From Gammaproteobacteria bacterium (GTDB lineage: Bacteria; Pseudomonadota; Gammaproteobacteria; GRL18): a stretch of DNA of 8,667 bases. The stretch's first letter is position 1; each line of letters starts with the position of its first letter. Below are positions 6,338-8,667 of this stretch, piece after piece. The position numbers and the translations under genes are program-made. The DNA lies in contig JANELJ010000073.1 of NCBI GenBank assembly GCA_024511395.1, positions 1 through 8,667 of the forward strand. Direction: 5' to 3'. A model generated the notes under the pieces. That model ran no database searches. It had not been told where the DNA came from and saw nothing but the letters and a program-made list of their open reading frames with translations.

Positions 6338-8256
6338 AAGCCGATTTAACACAAACACAATCAACGGAAGCACAACAAAACATAAATCGTAATAACCGGG
6401 ATATGAACAATAGCAGTGGATTTTCTTTCAGTCAGATCATCCAGTCTGCCCTGTATTATAAAAAAGAACTGATAATGGCCAATATTCTGGCTATTATTGC
6501 CGCCCTTCTATCAGTCCCCATTCCATTAATTCTGCCGCTGATGGTGGATGAAGTGCTGCTTAACAAACCAAGCACAGCCGTTGACCTAATGAATCATGTG
6601 CTGCCTTCAGCCTGGCAGACGGCCAGTATTTATATTATTATGGCTTTGTTTGCTTCCGTACTGCTGCGCCTGTTTGCCGTGGCCTTAAATGTTTCTCAAA
6701 TGCGGATATTCACCATTATCGCCAAATCGGTCACGCTTTCCATGCGTGAAAAACTGGCCCGTTATCTTAAAAAAATTGCCCTTAGTGAATATGAAACCAT
6801 CGGCAGCGGTGGTTTCGCTTCTCACTTTGTTACAGACATTGAAGTCGTTGACCAATTTATCAGTGCCACCATCAGTAAATTTATTGTAGCAGTCTTATCA
6901 ATCATAGGCACAGCCATAGTACTGTTATGGATTAACTGGCAACTGGCCCTGATACTGCTGATCTTTAATCCACTAGTCATTTATATCACTATCCTTATGG
7001 GTAAGCGGGTTAAAAAGCTTAAATTAAAAGAAAACAATGCCATCGCTATTTTTCAGCAGGCTCTGGTGGAAACACTGGACGCCATACATCAGATCCGGGC
7101 GGCCAACCGAGAAGAACATTATATAAAAACCCTGATTAAAAAAGCCGTTCAGGTTAAAAAACATTCCATTGCCTATTCCTGGAAAACTGACGCCGCTGGA
7201 CAGCTTTCTCATGTGGTCTTTTTATTTGGTTTTGATGTCTTTCGTGCCATCAGTATGATTATGGTACTGACTTCCGATCTGTCTATTGGTTTAATGTTTG
7301 CAGTATTTGGCTACCTCTGGTACATGATGGGGCCGGTTCAGGAAGTGTTAAATATTCAATACGCCTACTACAGTGCCAGGGCTTCTCTTAACCGTCTGAA
7401 CAAAATATTTGCTTTGGAACAGGAACCGGTTATTGAAGCTAAAGCCGATCCGTTTAAAGACAAACAAACCGTATCGGTACGGCTGGAAAATATCTGTTTC
7501 AAATACCCTGAAAAAGATGAAAGCATTAACAAGGAAGATGCCGACTCTGTTCCTATTATTGAAGATGAGTCCTGTTCAGCCGACACCAAATACATTCTTA
7601 AAAATCTGTCACTAAGCATTAATGAAGGTGAAAAACTAGCACTGGTAGGTTCCAGCGGTGGCGGAAAATCTACCCTGATACAAATCCTTTTAGGCTTATA
7701 CCCTTATGATTCAGGTGATATTTATTTTGACAATGTTTCCATTAAGGACATTGGCTTTGAAAAAGTAAGAGAAAACACCGCCACTGTTTTGCAAAACCCG
7801 GTACTGTTTAATGATACCGTAAGAGCCAACCTGGCTTTAGGTAAGGATATTGCAGAAGAAAAGCTCTGGCAGGCACTGGAGATTGTCCAGCTGGACTGTA
7901 CTATCCGTAAACTCCCGGAACAGCTTAATGCCTTGGTGGGCCGCCAGGGCATACGCCTGTCCGGTGGCCAGAGACAACGTCTGGCCATTGCCCGTATGAT
8001 TCTAACCGATCCTAAACTGATCATCCTAGACGAAGCCACCTCCGCCCTGGATACTGAAACCGAAAATAAACTGCACCAATCCCTGGAGGCTTATTTAAAA
8101 GACAAAACCACGCTGATTATTGCCCATCGCCTCAGCGCCGTTAAACAGGCTGACAGAATTGTAGTCATTGACCAGGGTGAAATCATTGCCAACGGCACTC
8201 ATCAGGATCTGGTGAACAGTAATGAGCTTTATTTCAGGCTTTATGGAATGCAGTAA
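6334..8256 (+). CDS. Half-size ABC exporter (fused membrane and ATPase domains), MsbA-like
   Basis: A 640-residue protein with a membrane domain of about six helices (roughly 47-330) and one ATPase domain, so it should work as a dimer in the inner membrane. The ATPase is complete: A-loop Y391, Walker A GSSGGGKST (439-447), Q-loop Q487, signature LSGGQ (542-546), Walker B LIILDE (562-567) with catalytic E567, and switch H598. Members export lipids, peptides or drugs; the substrate here is unknown, and no peptidase or secretion-partner domain is seen. Between Y391 and the next strand (ILKNLSL, 421-427) there are about 22 more residues than in MsbA, with 10 acidic residues among 393-418. The start is TTG, overlapping the preceding TGA as TTGA, with a good ribosome site; a Gln/Asn-rich leader of about 30 residues follows. 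Starting at M24 (6403) is the alternative. No clear intrinsic terminator follows the stop. Confidence 0.92.
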   Translation: MKADLTQTQSTEAQQNINRNNRDMNNSSGFSFSQIIQSALYYKKELIMANILAIIAALLSVPIPLILPLMVDEVLLNKPSTAVDLMNHVLPSAWQTASIYIIMALFASVLLRLFAVALNVSQMRIFTIIAKSVTLSMREKLARYLKKIALSEYETIGSGGFASHFVTDIEVVDQFISATISKFIVAVLSIIGTAIVLLWINWQLALILLIFNPLVIYITILMGKRVKKLKLKENNAIAIFQQALVETLDAIHQIRAANREEHYIKTLIKKAVQVKKHSIAYSWKTDAAGQLSHVVFLFGFDVFRAISMIMVLTSDLSIGLMFAVFGYLWYMMGPVQEVLNIQYAYYSARASLNRLNKIFALEQEPVIEAKADPFKDKQTVSVRLENICFKYPEKDESINKEDADSVPIIEDESCSADTKYILKNLSLSINEGEKLALVGSSGGGKSTLIQILLGLYPYDSGDIYFDNVSIKDIGFEKVRENTATVLQNPVLFNDTVRANLALGKDIAEEKLWQALEIVQLDCTIRKLPEQLNALVGRQGIRLSGGQRQRLAIARMILTDPKLIILDEATSALDTETENKLHQSLEAYLKDKTTLIIAHRLSAVKQADRIVVIDQGEIIANGTHQDLVNSNELYFRLYGMQ

Positions 8257-8372
8257 ATTATCATAGGTATGTCTTTAAGTGTAGTAGTGTCATTACCAAG
8301 GGAAACTGACGGTATAATTACCAAGCGATTTTGTCGTAGCATAGCAAAATGCCTGTTCTGCAGCAACGTCCC
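8257..8372. other. Non-coding stretch after the exporter gene
   Basis: No gene is supported. ATTACCAAG occurs twice, at 8292-8300 and 8317-8325, 25 bp apart in direct orientation. No T-tract hairpin that would end the operon is visible, so termination may depend on Rho or on the palindrome that follows. Confidence 0.4.
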
Positions 8373-8375
8373 GTT

Positions 8376-8384
8376 TTATCCACA
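8376..8384 (+). promoter_or_regulatory. DnaA box, exact consensus
   Basis: TTATCCACA, the consensus DnaA-binding nonamer, lies in the left arm of the palindrome. A single match can arise by chance; it gains weight from the matching boxes in the right arm. Confidence 0.45.
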
Positions 8385-8446
8385 TACCAACAGGCCAGGC
8401 CACTTCCTGCGAGATAAACCTAAAGGTCTCTCCGGTCGGGCAGACC

Positions 8447-8463
8447 TGTGGATATGTGGATAA
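8447..8463 (-). promoter_or_regulatory. Pair of DnaA-box-like nonamers in tandem
   Basis: On the minus strand 8463-8455 reads TTATCCACA, exact consensus, and 8455-8447 reads ATATCCACA, one base off. The two form a perfect 8-bp tandem repeat (TGTGGATA twice on the plus strand), opposite in orientation to the box at 8376-8384. Binding is inferred from sequence alone. Confidence 0.42.
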
Positions 8464-8468
8464 AACTA

Positions 8469-8667
8469 TTACTGACATTTCTTCGACTGATGATCATTGC
8501 TAAGCCGGGATTGCTGCATTCTCAGAGCCATGGTTTGCAAATTAGCTCTTAACCAGATATTCCTGACACCGGAAGGACTGATCTCAATATCCCTGGTCGT
8601 TTTTAATTGTCGTGATACCTGTGCCTGTCCCAAATGAGGATTTTGCAGTGAAAAGTCAATTACGAGC
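8469..8667 (-). pseudogene. C-terminal end of a truncated transposase-like helix-turn-helix protein (start outside window)
   Basis: Reading leftward from 8666 the frame is open for 65 residues to TAA at 8471-8469. HLGQAQVSRQLKT followed by ISPSGVRNIWLRANLQT (29-45 of the visible part) matches the N-terminal helix-turn-helix region of IS481-like integrase-core transposases, which typically read ISPSGVRxIWLRHxLET and run on into a coiled segment and a DDE core. Here the match fades after ANLQTMALRM and the protein stops about 20 residues later at KKCQ, so the catalytic core is absent. I infer a broken transposase whose tail is unrelated sequence read through to a chance stop. A stand-alone HTH protein is the alternative. 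The stop lies two bases from the 94-bp palindrome, which may mark the break. The upstream part is not visible. Confidence 0.65.

Larger units (their letters stand above)
8373..8466. repeat. 94-bp palindromic element with 22-bp arms
   Basis: The arms at 8373-8394 and 8445-8466 match as inverted repeats at 20 of 22 positions. The outer 14 are perfect (GTTTTATCCACATA and TATGTGGATAAAAC). The interior holds smaller pairings, GGTC/GACC around 8434-8446 and an imperfect hairpin around 8411-8430. It lies between the exporter gene and the truncated transposase-like gene, ending two bases from the latter's stop. It resembles a miniature mobile element or a protein-binding palindrome; it is not the same sequence as the element at 3268-3377. 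Confidence 0.78.

Noticed and set aside
8269..8478. Two short open frames, one per strand, after the exporter gene
   Set aside because: Both read through the 94-bp palindrome and have no ribosome site or recognisable protein motif.
1..8667. CRISPR array, tRNA, rRNA or known riboswitch
   Set aside because: No regularly spaced repeats, cloverleaf or rRNA-like sequence was seen by eye. A covariance-model scan was not possible here.

Overview
The window looks like chromosomal DNA of a moderately AT-rich gammaproteobacterium. The grounds are a YeaD-type hexose-6-phosphate mutarotase, a lipoprotein lytic transglycosylase of the MltF type, an MsbA-like half-size exporter, Shine-Dalgarno-led genes and a consensus sigma70-type promoter. 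The genus cannot be named from the sequence. Both ends carry mobile-element debris: an IS5-type transposase piece with an apparent internal deletion at the left edge (1-181) and the end of a transposase-like helix-turn-helix protein at the right edge (8469-8667).

Left half. On the minus strand lie a hypothetical single-pass membrane protein with a long Ala/Pro/Glu-rich periplasmic stalk and a Gly/Tyr/Asn/Pro-rich tail (391-1266), then a D-hexose-6-phosphate mutarotase (1366-2304). A 112-bp divergent spacer separates the latter from a rightward gene for a secreted alpha/beta-hydrolase, probably a lipase or esterase (2417-3220). The gap 3221-3535 has no credible gene. It holds a 110-bp nested palindromic element (3268-3377) and a good promoter (TTGACA, 17 bp, GATAAT).

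Right half. That promoter leads a compact three-gene operon: a small class I methyltransferase of the RsmC/YbxB type (3536-4135), a lipoprotein lytic transglycosylase with two tandem solute-binding domains before its GH23 domain (4136-6337), and a half-size ABC exporter (6334-8256). Gene two starts directly after the stop of gene one. Gene three starts at TTG, overlapping the TGA of gene two, and has its own Shine-Dalgarno. The tight packing suggests co-translation. A shared job in the cell envelope (a ligand-sensing wall-cleaving enzyme plus an exporter) is inference.

Downstream of the operon is a second palindromic element (8373-8466). Its 22-bp arms contain consensus DnaA boxes, and it ends two bases from the stop of the truncated transposase-like gene. 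The main points for follow-up are the duplicated sensor domains in the transglycosylase, the acidic insert in the exporter's nucleotide-binding domain, the two structured elements bracketing the operon, and the DnaA boxes. No tRNA, rRNA, CRISPR array or recognisable riboswitch was seen.
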